DNA of 64,000 nt from a virus: IMG/VR virus record IMGVR_UViG_3300047509_000037, positions 32,152-96,151 of that record; one strand, 5' to 3'. The notes under the pieces are model-generated. The model searched no databases, was not told the DNA's origin, and worked only from the letters and a program-made list of their open reading frames with translations. How positions within the stretch are numbered: position 1 is the stretch's first letter; each line of letters starts with the position of its first letter. A program made the translations under genes and the position numbers. Shown piece after piece: positions 39,801-49,500 of this stretch.

Positions 39801-41183
39801 ACCCGGACCTGTCGCGCTGTCGAATGCCGTAGCAATCTTTTCCAGTGCGATAGCCTTGCGGTAGTTGCCCTTCATGGAGTCAACATCAAGACCAGCCTTA
39901 GCGAGTTCGTCGCGGTGCTTGTCGATGATTTCATCCTGAAGCGCGAGGGCTTCCTTATATTTCTGACGACCCTCAGTCGTGAAATCGTTCCGAGAGTTGT
40001 CTGCCATGTCTTGTGCGTCACTGAACGCGTTGTTGCTGACACGGTCGAGTTCCTTCATTGCGGGCACAGATTGCTCACGCATGTCGCGTGCGTGCGAACG
40101 AATGCCAAGACGGTCTTGGTCGTTGATGGTGGTCTCTGCGCGAGAGCCGACAGCTTTACCTGTGGTCTCTCCGACTGCTTGCTTGACCGCGCCTTCTGTG
40201 TTGCGTGCCGCTTCCTCGTGAACTGAGGGGTCCACTGCTTTCTGGGCTGCGTTTGCGAGTACGCCATTGCCCTCTGCGCGAACTGGAATCTGGTTGCCGT
40301 CCACGTCTTTCATCACGGGACGAACCCTCTCTTGAAGTTTCGCGCCACGTTGTGACAAGTCCTTCGCGCCCGCTGCGCCAGCTAGTGCAGCTTGACCGAG
40401 ACCGCCGAGCATCTCCTGAGTGTTCTCTGGAGTAGCGCCGTTCTCAATCATGTCCATGCCGCCGTGAGCGCCTTGGTACAGACCTTGAAGACCGAACGCA
40501 GTGCCGACGAGTGGTGACGCGACCTTGGCAATCTTACCGACCGCCTTCGCGCCTTGGACTTCCTCAGAGCCGAGTCCGAGAGTTCCGAGCGAGAGTGGGC
40601 TGGTGAATCCTGCCGCAGTGCTGGAGGTATCCGCCGCCGAACCGTTGATGAACGTGTTGACAGCCGAAGCCGCCGCCGCGTGATGGGTAAGAAATTCGCG
40701 GATTTTGTTCTTCTGGATTTTTCCGCTCTTGTCCTTTGTGAGTTCGCTTCCCGGCAAGAAGTGGTCATTCGCCTTCGTCTCGAAGTCGTTGACGCCGGGG
40801 AGATACATTTCCTGATACATCTTCTCGAACGCAGCGGCTTTGATGATGTCGCTGGTCTTCATGCCTTCAGGCAGAATGTTGTCGAAGATAGGTTGGTTGA
40901 CCCAATCCCACGCACGACGGAGCAGACCATGCTTCGCCAGTTCTTGCTTCTGCGCCAGTTCTTTCTGGGCATCAGACTGAGCCATCCCAGCTTTTGCGCC
41001 GGGAGTAAATGCGGGAGGAGCCGTGCTCACCACAGCGGAATCGACCATGTTGTCGAGTCCGCTCTTGAGACGGTCGCTGTCTGATTGCTGAGGCAGCGGT
41101 TGTTGAGTGGGTGGTTGTGAGGGAGCCGCTGGTTGAGTCGGCTGGGCTGGCTGTTTCGCCATCTGGTCTACCATGCTATCCAT
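36810..41183 (-). CDS. Large internal virion / ejection protein
   Basis: 1457 residues, comparable in size to podovirus ejection proteins. A Pro/Gln-rich start, helical and Ala-rich regions, a Gly-rich segment (GHGGIGAIAEAMLG), then AGVIAALSPQNAWDVNAGQAKRM and DTHAANADMLIPRG, a domain found in many phage proteins. The C-terminus carries GFILPEGDMIPLVGEHDHMLGG and REQFIKDTGVIRSR. It is probably injected into the cell with the DNA. Follows two other internal-protein genes. Confidence 0.65.
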   Translation of the reverse strand: MDSMVDQMAKQPAQPTQPAAPSQPPTQQPLPQQSDSDRLKSGLDNMVDSAVVSTAPPAFTPGAKAGMAQSDAQKELAQKQELAKHGLLRRAWDWVNQPIFDNILPEGMKTSDIIKAAAFEKMYQEMYLPGVNDFETKANDHFLPGSELTKDKSGKIQKNKIREFLTHHAAAASAVNTFINGSAADTSSTAAGFTSPLSLGTLGLGSEEVQGAKAVGKIAKVASPLVGTAFGLQGLYQGAHGGMDMIENGATPENTQEMLGGLGQAALAGAAGAKDLSQRGAKLQERVRPVMKDVDGNQIPVRAEGNGVLANAAQKAVDPSVHEEAARNTEGAVKQAVGETTGKAVGSRAETTINDQDRLGIRSHARDMREQSVPAMKELDRVSNNAFSDAQDMADNSRNDFTTEGRQKYKEALALQDEIIDKHRDELAKAGLDVDSMKGNYRKAIALEKIATAFDSATGPGEEGGYQVDGNKLAKQIDRLRRMPDEKNQFVKAGFTPEHIDTLAELAKTLKDQQVSPEFGTLAKFAAKAIPFIAAGHGGIGAIAEAMLGKTVGEHVLTTAMTRFLGDAMTSEPAAKEINAALQNPQALSVSERFKGYLQKAYDAYKASPLSSEKGAVGRNINEPVKRLGGNPGDMKVTRREDGAWQFDHPNGTSQMILKPEADTRPGFEGKKQLRQTGISAVDAPGAGQQMMDEAVARMNKTDAYSRIVSDHPDLRSPENEGHWNKLERRGYDVQHAPVMDSDGNPTEQGGGVEHFIPKQAEPEGSVTAGHNPDSEISTRPAGENNPTEHKTGWDAIEEAEKLKPGHMAKLLDEVNKYPELGINLTPEDLANPRQGLQKVVDRWSGNLEWLHNQIPPEIREISKLWYDSAHQMAIKWADQYGVPKEKVAGVIAALSPQNAWDVNAGQAKRMIDMYVNQRGHEWSPEMDTTLSKIRNGKGIKPDFRAELDKLRGKTFDELNDPENPDATNFSQALWMRILDQAHGAPQTELYAPNGDVRGHLNMQWGMPAPMAKALEMLKGDGTPAAIHDVIGDGHKIRNFYNNIISPNSPEGHATIDTHAANADMLIPRGSDDAEIKGVFGGAPANKATGQKGMYSLHHAAYIDAAKRIGILPRELQSITWEGVKALMGDEKRTPELRKAVTGIWSQHMAGDLTLDQARAEIVKAAKGFTRPPWMGGDELPETKAPTRELKDESTSFNPTDFSNEEQVAAHNEKGGSTFDMQGNNLAGANKYSVGSYPERTQQVKGKLTPDHIDAFKDINSDVLNKPGHAVGTWKDPDTGAHTLDVARIYDKRADAIKAGKAANQKAVYHLGGEGEIQTGGTGEGSVTDALKQKYGTTGDVLKAGFILPEGDMIPLVGEHDHMLGGKTTENTREQFIKDTGVIRSRYRMSRAGEEQVFSLPKQITESQARQIRAAAGKLRNGRIVLETVDGKNHQSLDFPTGSKVTDALSNIVKVKE

Positions 41184-41200
41184 GCGTTACTCCCTTTCAG

Positions 41201-43507
41201 TTACTTCCAACCATTTTCTTTCAGAAGTTGCTTTGCCAAGTCCGCGTTCCCGTTCGCAGCGTCAACGTACATCTTGACGACCTTCTGCGATTGAGCATCT
41301 TGCGGATTCAGTTGCGTAGGATTGTTACTGTTCCACCCACGCGGCAACTCTATGGACATCGGAGCCGATTGACTCTTAATGCCGAAGTGGTTCATCACAG
41401 AGACCGCCGCCGGGGAAATAAGTCCGGGGTAGTTCTGCTTGACCGTGTTCTGGTACTTCCAACCGAGACCAGCCGCACGAGCATCGGCGGTGTTCGTGAT
41501 TGCCTTGAGCGCCGTGAGCGCCGTCTGAGCAGTCGCGTCCTTGCCGAGCACGCCTTCCATCGCACGGATGTCAGATTCGTGTTCTGCACGATTCTGGTTG
41601 AGGAAGTTCATGTATTCCTTCAACGGTGCGATGATGGTGTCTTTGAACGTCTGGTAGTTCTGGTCGTTCGCTGCGTTCTCAGCAATCCACGAGAGCGAGT
41701 GGTTGAGAAGCGGAGAACCTGAACGAACCCAAGCATCGTTCGCGTCAAGTGCTTCTGCGGTGTGCCGCATGAGCGTATCGAACGAAGACAACTGAGCGCC
41801 GATTTTGCCTTGCGGGTCGCTGTACTCTTGGAACGTCTTGGACCGGAGTTCTTGGTTGGTCAATCCGTGCGTCACAGGGTCGAGACCACGTGCCGCGGCT
41901 TTGCGCTGGAGAAGTGAATCCATCATCAAGCGTGCGCCGCCTGAGCGAATTGTCGCCAAGTCTTTTGGACTGGAGAGACCGCCGTTGAGCATACTGTCGG
42001 CTGTCTGGTCGAGCACGGCAGGGTCTCCGGTGCGGAGGTCTTCCTGCTTCTGCTTGTCGTTCACTTCCGTGATACGGCTGCCGATACGTTCCGCTTCCCC
42101 CGTGGTCAACTGGCGGTCGCCGGGAATCATGGCTTGGAGAGTCTTGCGGTCGGTCGGGTCTTTGATGTTGTTGATGGCACCGAGGATTGCATCCTGTTGA
42201 GGTTTGCCAATCGGAGCCTTATCACCAACGCCGCCTTCTTTCGCCAGAGCATTTGCACGTTGACGTTCGAGGTCGGTGTCACGCATCCAATTATCGACAT
42301 CCTCAGGCTTGCCGAGTAGGTCGAGCATCTTGCCGCCGTCCGCCGTGCCACGAATGGCGCGAAGAACGTTGTCAGTGTCTCCAGCATCAGGACGACCGTT
42401 GCCAGCCGCGAGAGCCTTCTCCGCTGTGTCAACTGCTGCCTGATATGCCGCTGGATTCTCTTTGTACGCGGCGGCGAGGTCGATGTTACCCTTCGCCTTA
42501 GGATTGATTTCTTTCTGAGCACGATTGAGGAAATGCTCAACCGACGACAGAGTGTTCGCGGTGTGGACCGCGTCCATGTATGCGTTGATTGGAACCGTGA
42601 CGTTCCCGCCAGTCAGGTCGAACGCCTTGGCGTAGCTCTTGTTGAACTTGCCGAGTTCGTCCGTGACTTCCTTAGGGAGTTTCAGGTTCGCTTTGTTGTT
42701 GATGATTGCATAGGTCGGCTCGTCTTCGAGCACGCCCGTCTGCGGGTTGGGCTTCGTAATCATGCCGTCGATGATGACGTTGTTATCCATCAACGAGTGA
42801 TTGCCCGCGAGAACTTGGTCAGCCGTCATCCCTTTGTTGAGGAAGATGCTATCAGGCATGTCGGCGGGACGGTTCTTGTCGAAGTCCATCAGGGGCTTCA
42901 AGAAGACATCGGTGTTTCGCGCAACAGTGTCCGCGAGAACTTCGTGCTTCTGGTGAGCCATTGCAGCGGCTTGCTGCACCATCTTGGAGTTGTTCTGGAA
43001 CGTCATCAGCTTTGCAGCTTGCTGGTCGTTCGTCATTTGCTGGGCTGCGTCACGACGCTTCTGCTGGAACTCAGCGCCTTTCTCAGCCGCTCCCGCCATC
43101 GTGTTAGTCGGGTCAGCGACAGGACCATACGGCGTGTTACGATACTGAGTCGGAGCCATCAGACCCGCGAGTGCGCCCGCAAGAATTGCCCGCCCCAATT
43201 GCCCCTTAGTCTGTGGGACTTCTCGGATTGCTCCGGTCGCAGGGTCAACTACTTTGACAGGTCCACCAGACATCGTCTTGAGGATATTGTTAAAAATCCC
43301 CGACATCGGATGCGGTTTCTCTGGGGTGTTCGTGACCTCTCCTGTAGGCAACTTGTCATTTTGTCCCGGCTGAGGTTGCGCCGGAGTCGCGGAAGGAAAT
43401 ACAGTTCCCGGCTGCGTGGGCTGGGTTGGTTGAGCGGGCGGTTGGTTAGGAGTGACTTGAGTCTGTGTTGAATCTGACGTAGTAGTCTGTGCTTGTGGGT
43501 CGGGCAT
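41201..43507 (-). CDS. Internal virion protein
   Basis: 768 residues. N-terminal Pro/Thr/Gln-rich linker, then long helices with little beta structure (KRRDAAQQMTNDQQAAKLMTFQNNSKMVQQAAAMAHQKHE; TKLANALAKEG). Size and position before the giant protein suggest a partner like the T7 gp15/N4 internal proteins. No enzymatic motif seen. AGGAG lies upstream. Confidence 0.6.
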   Translation of the reverse strand: MPDPQAQTTTSDSTQTQVTPNQPPAQPTQPTQPGTVFPSATPAQPQPGQNDKLPTGEVTNTPEKPHPMSGIFNNILKTMSGGPVKVVDPATGAIREVPQTKGQLGRAILAGALAGLMAPTQYRNTPYGPVADPTNTMAGAAEKGAEFQQKRRDAAQQMTNDQQAAKLMTFQNNSKMVQQAAAMAHQKHEVLADTVARNTDVFLKPLMDFDKNRPADMPDSIFLNKGMTADQVLAGNHSLMDNNVIIDGMITKPNPQTGVLEDEPTYAIINNKANLKLPKEVTDELGKFNKSYAKAFDLTGGNVTVPINAYMDAVHTANTLSSVEHFLNRAQKEINPKAKGNIDLAAAYKENPAAYQAAVDTAEKALAAGNGRPDAGDTDNVLRAIRGTADGGKMLDLLGKPEDVDNWMRDTDLERQRANALAKEGGVGDKAPIGKPQQDAILGAINNIKDPTDRKTLQAMIPGDRQLTTGEAERIGSRITEVNDKQKQEDLRTGDPAVLDQTADSMLNGGLSSPKDLATIRSGGARLMMDSLLQRKAAARGLDPVTHGLTNQELRSKTFQEYSDPQGKIGAQLSSFDTLMRHTAEALDANDAWVRSGSPLLNHSLSWIAENAANDQNYQTFKDTIIAPLKEYMNFLNQNRAEHESDIRAMEGVLGKDATAQTALTALKAITNTADARAAGLGWKYQNTVKQNYPGLISPAAVSVMNHFGIKSQSAPMSIELPRGWNSNNPTQLNPQDAQSQKVVKMYVDAANGNADLAKQLLKENGWK

Positions 43508-43516
43508 CTTTTCTCC

Positions 43517-44227
43517 TTAACCTTGTGCGGTAGGACCGCTGTACGTACTTGGGAAGTTTCCGGGGCTTGGTGAAGAACCACCGCCCGTCAGACTCTTAGC
43601 GAATCCGCCGCCGATTCCGCCGCCGAATCCACTAGCGAAGGAACTGATTGCAGACGTGCCGAGTTTCATAATGTCGTTCATCGCCCAATTGCTTTGGGTG
43701 TCGAGGTTCTGTTGGCTGGACTCCGCTTGCTGTTGAGCATCCGTAGCTTCTTTGTTCGCGGAGGTTGCGGGGTTGAACACGTTCGTCGAGTTCTCAAGTT
43801 CGCCAGTGGCAACCTTCCAGTTCTCGTTACCCTGCTTGTAGTTCTCAATGAGGTTTTCGTTCTCTTGCGCCGCCGTATCAGCAGCCGCCTTTTGGTCAGC
43901 CGCCATGATGGTCGCCTGAGTTCCGCCAGCCGGGGTGACAACGTTTCCGCCGCCGATAGCTGCTACACCTGCCGCCGCCGACGCCTTGAGATTGCGGGCT
44001 TCGGTCGCGCCTGCTTGAACAGTGCGGGCGTCCACAGCGTTCTGCTGTGCTTGGCTCCATCCAGTTTGGCTAGGACCACCGTTCACAATCCCGGTGAGTC
44101 CGTTCTTGATGGTGTTGAACACATCGCTTGCGCCTTGGAAGATTTGACCAGCTTCGTCAGTCACCTTGCTGGAGAACTGTTGAATCTGGTTATTGATTGT
44201 TTTGAGAGCCGAAGACGGTCCACACAT
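43517..44227 (-). CDS. Small internal virion protein (gp14-like)
   Basis: 236 residues from ATG 44227, coupled to the H-N-H gene by TAATG. Helical, Gln/Ala/Asn-rich (SSALKTINNQIQQFSSKVTDEAG), with a Gly-rich C-terminus (FGGGIGGGFAKS). First of three consecutive internal-protein genes, as in podoviruses. Function by analogy. Confidence 0.55.
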   Translation of the reverse strand: MCGPSSALKTINNQIQQFSSKVTDEAGQIFQGASDVFNTIKNGLTGIVNGGPSQTGWSQAQQNAVDARTVQAGATEARNLKASAAAGVAAIGGGNVVTPAGGTQATIMAADQKAAADTAAQENENLIENYKQGNENWKVATGELENSTNVFNPATSANKEATDAQQQAESSQQNLDTQSNWAMNDIMKLGTSAISSFASGFGGGIGGGFAKSLTGGGSSPSPGNFPSTYSGPTAQG

Positions 44228-44631
44228 TAGGGTTTCACTTTCCACTGTTGCAAGTATTCGATGGCGGATGCCAGAATCGACGGGTTGTCTTTCAAGAACC
44301 CAAGCCCTGCGTTACAGTCGTTGCACAACAATCCCCGAGGGGTGTTGGTAAGATGGTCGTGGTCACATGCGGGTTTCTTGACCAGCGACTCAAATTCAAT
44401 CTTGCATATAGCACATCGACCATTCTGAGTTACCAAGAATTGGTCGTGCCGTTCTAGAGTCCACCCTGCTTCTCGCAAGTCTCTCGACTTGGCGGCGAAT
44501 CGACCCTTGGGGGTCTTTCTATAAGCGGTGTGGTTAGACCGTGAGCACATTCGACATTGGCGGAAACCCTTTGGCGAAACGTAAAGATTGTCTCCCGAAA
44601 GGGGGTGACCCCGCTTACAGAATGCCTTCAT
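44227..44631 (-). CDS. Endonuclease VII-like nuclease
   Basis: 134 residues. CKRGHPLSGDNL and CRMC at the N-terminus, then CAICKIEFESLVKKPACDHDHLTNTPRGLLCNDCNAGLGFLKDN, the complete endonuclease VII core. Inserted among virion genes; its stop overlaps the next start. Confidence 0.8.
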   Translation of the reverse strand: MKAFCKRGHPLSGDNLYVSPKGFRQCRMCSRSNHTAYRKTPKGRFAAKSRDLREAGWTLERHDQFLVTQNGRCAICKIEFESLVKKPACDHDHLTNTPRGLLCNDCNAGLGFLKDNPSILASAIEYLQQWKVKP

Positions 44632-44643
44632 GTTTTGTTTCCT

Positions 44644-45024
44644 TTAGACTTGCAGGATGTATTCGCATTTGCTCTTTTTCATCTTGAGCACCTTCTCGAA
44701 GAAGGTTGCGAGTTTATCGCTCTCGGTCGTGATGATGATTTCCGTGAAGCCATTCTCGCGGGCTTTGTTAGCCGCGTCGATAATGCCCCGGAGAATTGCT
44801 CGACCGTTGCGATGACTATCCGTCTCGTCGTTCCACACGCACGAGATGCGAAGTGATTTTGTGAAGCGCACGAACGCGATTGGTCCCTGCGAATCTTCGA
44901 TGACTTCAACCGATGCCGTGGGCTGGGTGAAGTGTTCTACCTTCCATTCGCCGGGGTGAAAGGTGTCCCGGTCAATCGCCTGCTGCAATGCGGGCAAATC
45001 GGAAGTTGTCATCTTACGAATCAT
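44644..45024 (-). CDS. GNAT-type acetyltransferase
   Basis: 126 residues from ATG 45024 behind TAGGAGGGGCT. IRKMTTSDLPALQQAI, GPIAFVRFTKSLRISCVWND, RNGRAILRGIIDAANKARENGFTEIIITTES fit the GNAT strand-helix order; the acetyl-CoA loop R-N-G-R-A is degenerate. Typical of a phage gene beside structural genes that may modify a host protein. Confidence 0.65.
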   Translation of the reverse strand: MIRKMTTSDLPALQQAIDRDTFHPGEWKVEHFTQPTASVEVIEDSQGPIAFVRFTKSLRISCVWNDETDSHRNGRAILRGIIDAANKARENGFTEIIITTESDKLATFFEKVLKMKKSKCEYILQV

Positions 45025-45032
45025 AGCCCCTC

Positions 45033-45506
45033 CTACAAGGCTTCGACGCGAATGTGAACTGCGTACTGCATTGCCGAGCCACTCGAAGCGTAACCCGTCG
45101 TAGAGAAAGACAGGTCCGTCGCGGGACCACAACTGAGGATTGCGTCGTTCTGTTGCACCGTGGTGAGCAGGTTGCCGCTTGCCGTCGGTGTGAGCGTCCA
45201 CGTTTGGAGTTGACCGTTGTTCTGGTCGGTCCACGTGAGCACGATGGACGGAAGCGTCGAGGAGACGCCGCCTGCGGTCGTGACGATGATGTAGCCAGCT
45301 ACGCGGTAGAGACCGTTCGCCGGAGCCGAGACTACCGTGGTCGAACTGATGTTCGCCGTCTGTCCGGTCAGGTCAATGTTGTCCCCGGTGAGTTCTGGTG
45401 CCGACGTGACGTAGGCGCTGATGTTGCCGCTTGAATCTTTTTGGAAGGTGACGTTCGTCGAACCCGCTGGTGCCGCTGGGAGTGTTGAGTTCAAATTGAT
45501 TGACAT
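45033..45506 (-). CDS. Virion structural protein, beta-rich
   Basis: 157 residues. N-terminal SLNSTLPAAPAGSTNVTFQKDSSGNISAY, then NGLYRVAGYIIVTTAGGVSSTLPSIVLTWTDQN, strand-rich with many Thr/Ser. Resembles the C-terminal modules of phage receptor-binding or fibre proteins. Confidence 0.55.
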   Translation of the reverse strand: MSINLNSTLPAAPAGSTNVTFQKDSSGNISAYVTSAPELTGDNIDLTGQTANISSTTVVSAPANGLYRVAGYIIVTTAGGVSSTLPSIVLTWTDQNNGQLQTWTLTPTASGNLLTTVQQNDAILSCGPATDLSFSTTGYASSGSAMQYAVHIRVEAL

Positions 45507-45514
45507 GATGTCCT

Positions 45515-45802
45515 TTACGGGGCGACGATGACGCCGTTCACTTTCACAAAGGTCGCGTTGACGAAGATGATGAAGTCGTCACTCGTCGGGTCTCCGTTGA
45601 CGAGGATGCACGCGGTCTCCAGCTTCAACTCCCACTCTGCGTCATTGAAGTTGTAGCGATAGATGTTCTGGTCAACGAGTGGACCCGCTTGAATCGGGTT
45701 GCCCTGCCAGCCTACGACCGTAACTTGTGTTGCGCCCGCCGCGCCGGAGATGTCACCATTGAGCGGCGACTGCGATGCGGGATACGTTTCTCGGTTCGCC
45801 AT
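45515..45802 (-). CDS. Small structural protein
   Basis: 95 residues from ATG 45802 behind CTGGAGACATA. YPASQSPLNGDISGAAGATQVTVVGWQGNPI, then KLETACILVNGDPTS. Stop and start overlaps tie it to the gene at 45802-46503. Confidence 0.5.
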   Translation of the reverse strand: MANRETYPASQSPLNGDISGAAGATQVTVVGWQGNPIQAGPLVDQNIYRYNFNDAEWELKLETACILVNGDPTSDDFIIFVNATFVKVNGVIVAP

Positions 45803-46503
45803 TATGTCTCCAGTGCCAGATAGGTAATCGTGACCGTCGCGCCGGAGATGCCTGCACTTGATGGATTGATGACGGAGACGTAGATGCTGGCATTCTGTGG
45901 CGACTGAGCATTCGCACCGATTCGGTTCTGCCAGTTCCACTGGTAAGGCGTCGTGTCGAACACAACGTCTGTGATGATTCCCGCTACAACCTCGAAGGGG
46001 ACGGCTGTGTCGGTCGCACGGGGTGCGTCACCACTCTGTGTGATTGGGTCCGCGTACATACGAACTTCAACCGGAGATGATGCGCCGAGTGAGAGAAGCT
46101 GAAAAGATTTCGCCATCGTCACAGTGGCGAAGTAAACCCCGCCGGGACCGAGCGCCGGAACGTTGATAGATACCGACGCGGAGACTAGCGAGGATGAAGA
46201 ACCTCCACCGCCGCCGGAGCCTTGCTGGATGATGGTCGTGTTATTGTTCGTCGTTCCACCGCCGCCGCCCGTGCTACTCGCGGGAAGTGGGATGACTCGA
46301 CGGGCTGGAATCTTTCCGTCTTCGTTGAATTGACGGAGTGTATCCGAAGTCGCGTTGAACGGAGGGAGCGGACACCGAATGAACGGGTTCCCATCAACCG
46401 CAGACCCCGGCTGTTGAGCCGGAGCCTGTGGTCGAGTTGGATTGTCAGCCGCGACGAAACCTTTTGGGGAATCGTGACGGAGTGTCTCGCTAAGAGGCGG
46501 CAT
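45802..46503 (-). CDS. Structural protein with Gly-rich linker
   Basis: 233 residues. A disordered N-terminus with TGGGGGTTNNNTTIIQQGSGGGGG (residues ~78-100), then a beta-rich C-terminal half (SASVSINVPALGPGGVYFATVTM). Likely a fibre or head decoration with a flexible joint. Confidence 0.55.
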   Translation of the reverse strand: MPPLSETLRHDSPKGFVAADNPTRPQAPAQQPGSAVDGNPFIRCPLPPFNATSDTLRQFNEDGKIPARRVIPLPASSTGGGGGTTNNNTTIIQQGSGGGGGSSSSLVSASVSINVPALGPGGVYFATVTMAKSFQLLSLGASSPVEVRMYADPITQSGDAPRATDTAVPFEVVAGIITDVVFDTTPYQWNWQNRIGANAQSPQNASIYVSVINPSSAGISGATVTITYLALET

Positions 46504-46505
46504 GT

Positions 46506-49500
46506 TTACCCTTCTACTTCATACGCTCCGAAAACTGTAAGCGTCTGAAGTTCGTTCATTGCCGTCTCCGGCGTCCACTGGAACAGGATTTGCATGTGCC
46601 GACAATATGCCACAAGGTCTTCGTCGTCCGACAAATAGAACCGTTGGGCGAGAATGGACTTGCTTGGCGGCAAGTTCGGCGGGTCATTAACCCAATGCTT
46701 CAGGGTGTCAAACGACCCCGTGTAGTACGGCAACGCCTCATCCATGATGACGCCGATGGTGAGTGGAGAGCCTACGTTGACGCTATCCGTGGTGATGAAT
46801 GAAACCTTTGCAACCTGTCCGGGTTGTGCGAGTACGATTGAACCGATGACACCATACGCCGAGTACGTCGTGCCGTTGATGTCCGTCGTTCCACCGTCAG
46901 AGGTTGCTGTGATGGAACGAGCAAGGATATTGCTGCTAGAGCTAGTTTGCCCGACAAGCAAGTTATGAACGCCGGGACTAGTCTCGACACTCTTAATCGC
47001 ACCTGCACCACCGCTGCCTGCGATGGTTGCGAATGGTGACCACGCTACGCTGCCCTGTTCAGGAGCAGGCGTTGCGATGCACTTGTACCATCCGTTTACG
47101 CCGTCTGCGAGATACCATGCTTGGTCTTCGCCGTTGATGTGCCACGCGACGTAGCACTTCGACGTGTTCCAACTCGTGCCCGCTGACCCGTTGTTGAGAC
47201 GGAGTAGGTTGCCGATTGGATAGCCGACGTATGAGAGTCCTGCGCTTGGGTTGAAGATGACGAACTGCTTGTCGGTCGTGAAGAACCCGATGAGTCCGCC
47301 GTTGATGTCCAGCGCGTTGTAGTTTGCAAGACCGACCCCGGTGAGGTACGGAATTGCGGGAAGGATTGGACTGCCCGATGTTCCACTCCCAGCAATGATG
47401 TAGACATCGCTCACAGTGAAGACCAACATACCGATTGCCGTCGGTACGAGGCGTCGAACCTGTGAAGCGCATTCCGCGAAGTTCCCCGGCGCAGTGCCGT
47501 CGGTTCCGTTTCCTACCGGAGCCAGCGGACCCGTCGTCCAGTACACCGTGTCACCGATGCTGTACCAGATGCGACCAAGATGCTGCGACAGATTGATTGC
47601 GCCCGTCGCAGGAGGAGTGTTCTCTCCGGCTTGAGCGCCTTGAACGAGATTGTTCAACTCCACGTCAGGCACAGTGTCCACGTAACCGTATCGGAGATAC
47701 TGCGTTAGCGGGACGGTGTAGGGCGAGTTGACAAAACCCGGAATGAGCAGCGGCGTCGTGAACCCGTCCGCAGAGCGGAAGATTGCGACGTAATCTGCCT
47801 GAGGGTCAATCGCGTTGATGTCCAGACCGGAGCCGGGACCAAATACGACTTGACCTTTGTTGATTGGACCTGTCGCTGCTGACACAGGACCAACATTGGA
47901 CACCGTCTGGTCGAGCGTGTTGACCAGAGCAATCCAGTAGAGCCAGCCCTGCGTGCTGAGTGCAGTGATGGTGTTGCCCGTCGATACGCTCGTAGGGACT
48001 GAACCTTCGTTCATCCATTGGAGCGGCGGGCTTGGGTCCGCGAGAATCGAACCTACCGTCGTGTTAGTCCACGTCGGCTGAGTCGTTCCCGTGATGCCTG
48101 TTTCATACGGACCTTGCTGGTTGCTGTTCGTGTCGATGATGCTTGTGGCTGGGAGTGTGTAAGTCTTCCCAGCGGTCCACACGTAATCGCTCGTTGGACC
48201 AAGATTGTTCCAGAGATACTGCTGACCAGCGGTCGATACTTCCACAACCTTGCCGCCCCACACGATTTGCTGGTGGGTCGTGTCGTAGCTTGCGCCCGAC
48301 TTCGTGAACGCCGGAAACACTGGCGCTGAAGTACCGGACTCGTCAAGACCGACTGCGAGGGTTTGTGCGGGAGCGCCGCCGGAGCCGGGGCACATGAAAA
48401 TCATAAACCCGCCGGAGTGATACCACTTGGCGAATGAGATTTCCAAACCGTACAGCCCAGCTTGCGGGAACTGCCACACAGCGGTGTCTGCCGCGTGATT
48501 GACCGATTGGTTGAACGGACCCGGACCCGTCGTTCCCGACAAATTCGTGCCGCTCATGGAAGACGCAGTGCCGTAACCCATCTTCGGGGTCATCGTCTGC
48601 GGGACGTTGTTTGCACCGCCGGATACCTTCGAGGCTCCCGGCGCGACAGTCAGAGGGTTAGTCTGTGCCGTGTCGAAAGAGAAGATGAGACCGTCGTTGT
48701 GCTGCGAAGTGAACGTGTACGTTCCGCCGCGTGGGATGTAAACCATCGTCGTGATGGTGCCGACCCACGAAGCACTCAGCCCTGAGAGAATCGTGCTCAG
48801 TGCGCCGACTTCACCAGCGCCGTTGATAGCCGCCTTCTGGAAGTCAGGTGAACCTGAGAGCGAACGTTGGAGCCACAGACCGTTCAACGAGGAGTGCGTC
48901 GGACTCTGTGACTGCCAAGAGTACGAGTAGCTTCCGGTGAAGATGTGCGGGTCAGTGCTGTTGAAATACAGGAACGCTCCCTGCCAATCTGAGTTCTGGT
49001 GGGAGTTCGGTTCTTCGAGCGAGTACAAGTCAATCGTCTGGTTAGGAGCGATGAACGGCTGGGTCTTGGGACCAAGCTGGAACAGATACTTCGTCGAGGA
49101 GACGATGAAGTCTCCGACGTTGTAGTGCGTGTGCGCCGTCCACGTCAACGATGGTGCTAGTTGAATGCACGTCCACACAGCGGTTCCGCCATGTACTGCT
49201 TCTGAGATTGTCGATGCAGCGTTCGTCTTCAGTGCTTGCCCGTACTCGCCAACGAACGCGGGGAATGACCCGATGACGTTCGTAGTGTACGGCGCTTGGA
49301 ACGTCGTAGTTGTCAGACCCGTTGCCGAGACTGTCAACTGAGTTCCGTCGAGATTCGGGAATGAACCCTGTCCCGCCGCGAAGGTACACATGTTCTGGAG
49401 AGTTACTGAGTCGCCCGCGACGAGCGCCGGAGACTGAGTCGTGGTCTGGAAGTAGATGTTCACTCCGTCAGAGACCACACCGAGGATGACTACTTTCTGT

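Noticed and set aside
38421-40226. Long + strand ORF (601 codons) opposite the ejection-protein gene
   Set aside because: It mirrors the codon structure of the - strand gene, has no ribosome site and no recognisable domain; the other strand has a coherent virion protein.
42533-43471. 312-codon + strand ORF
   Set aside because: Antisense shadow of the internal virion protein at 41201-43507, rich in Arg and Val as expected from reverse reading.
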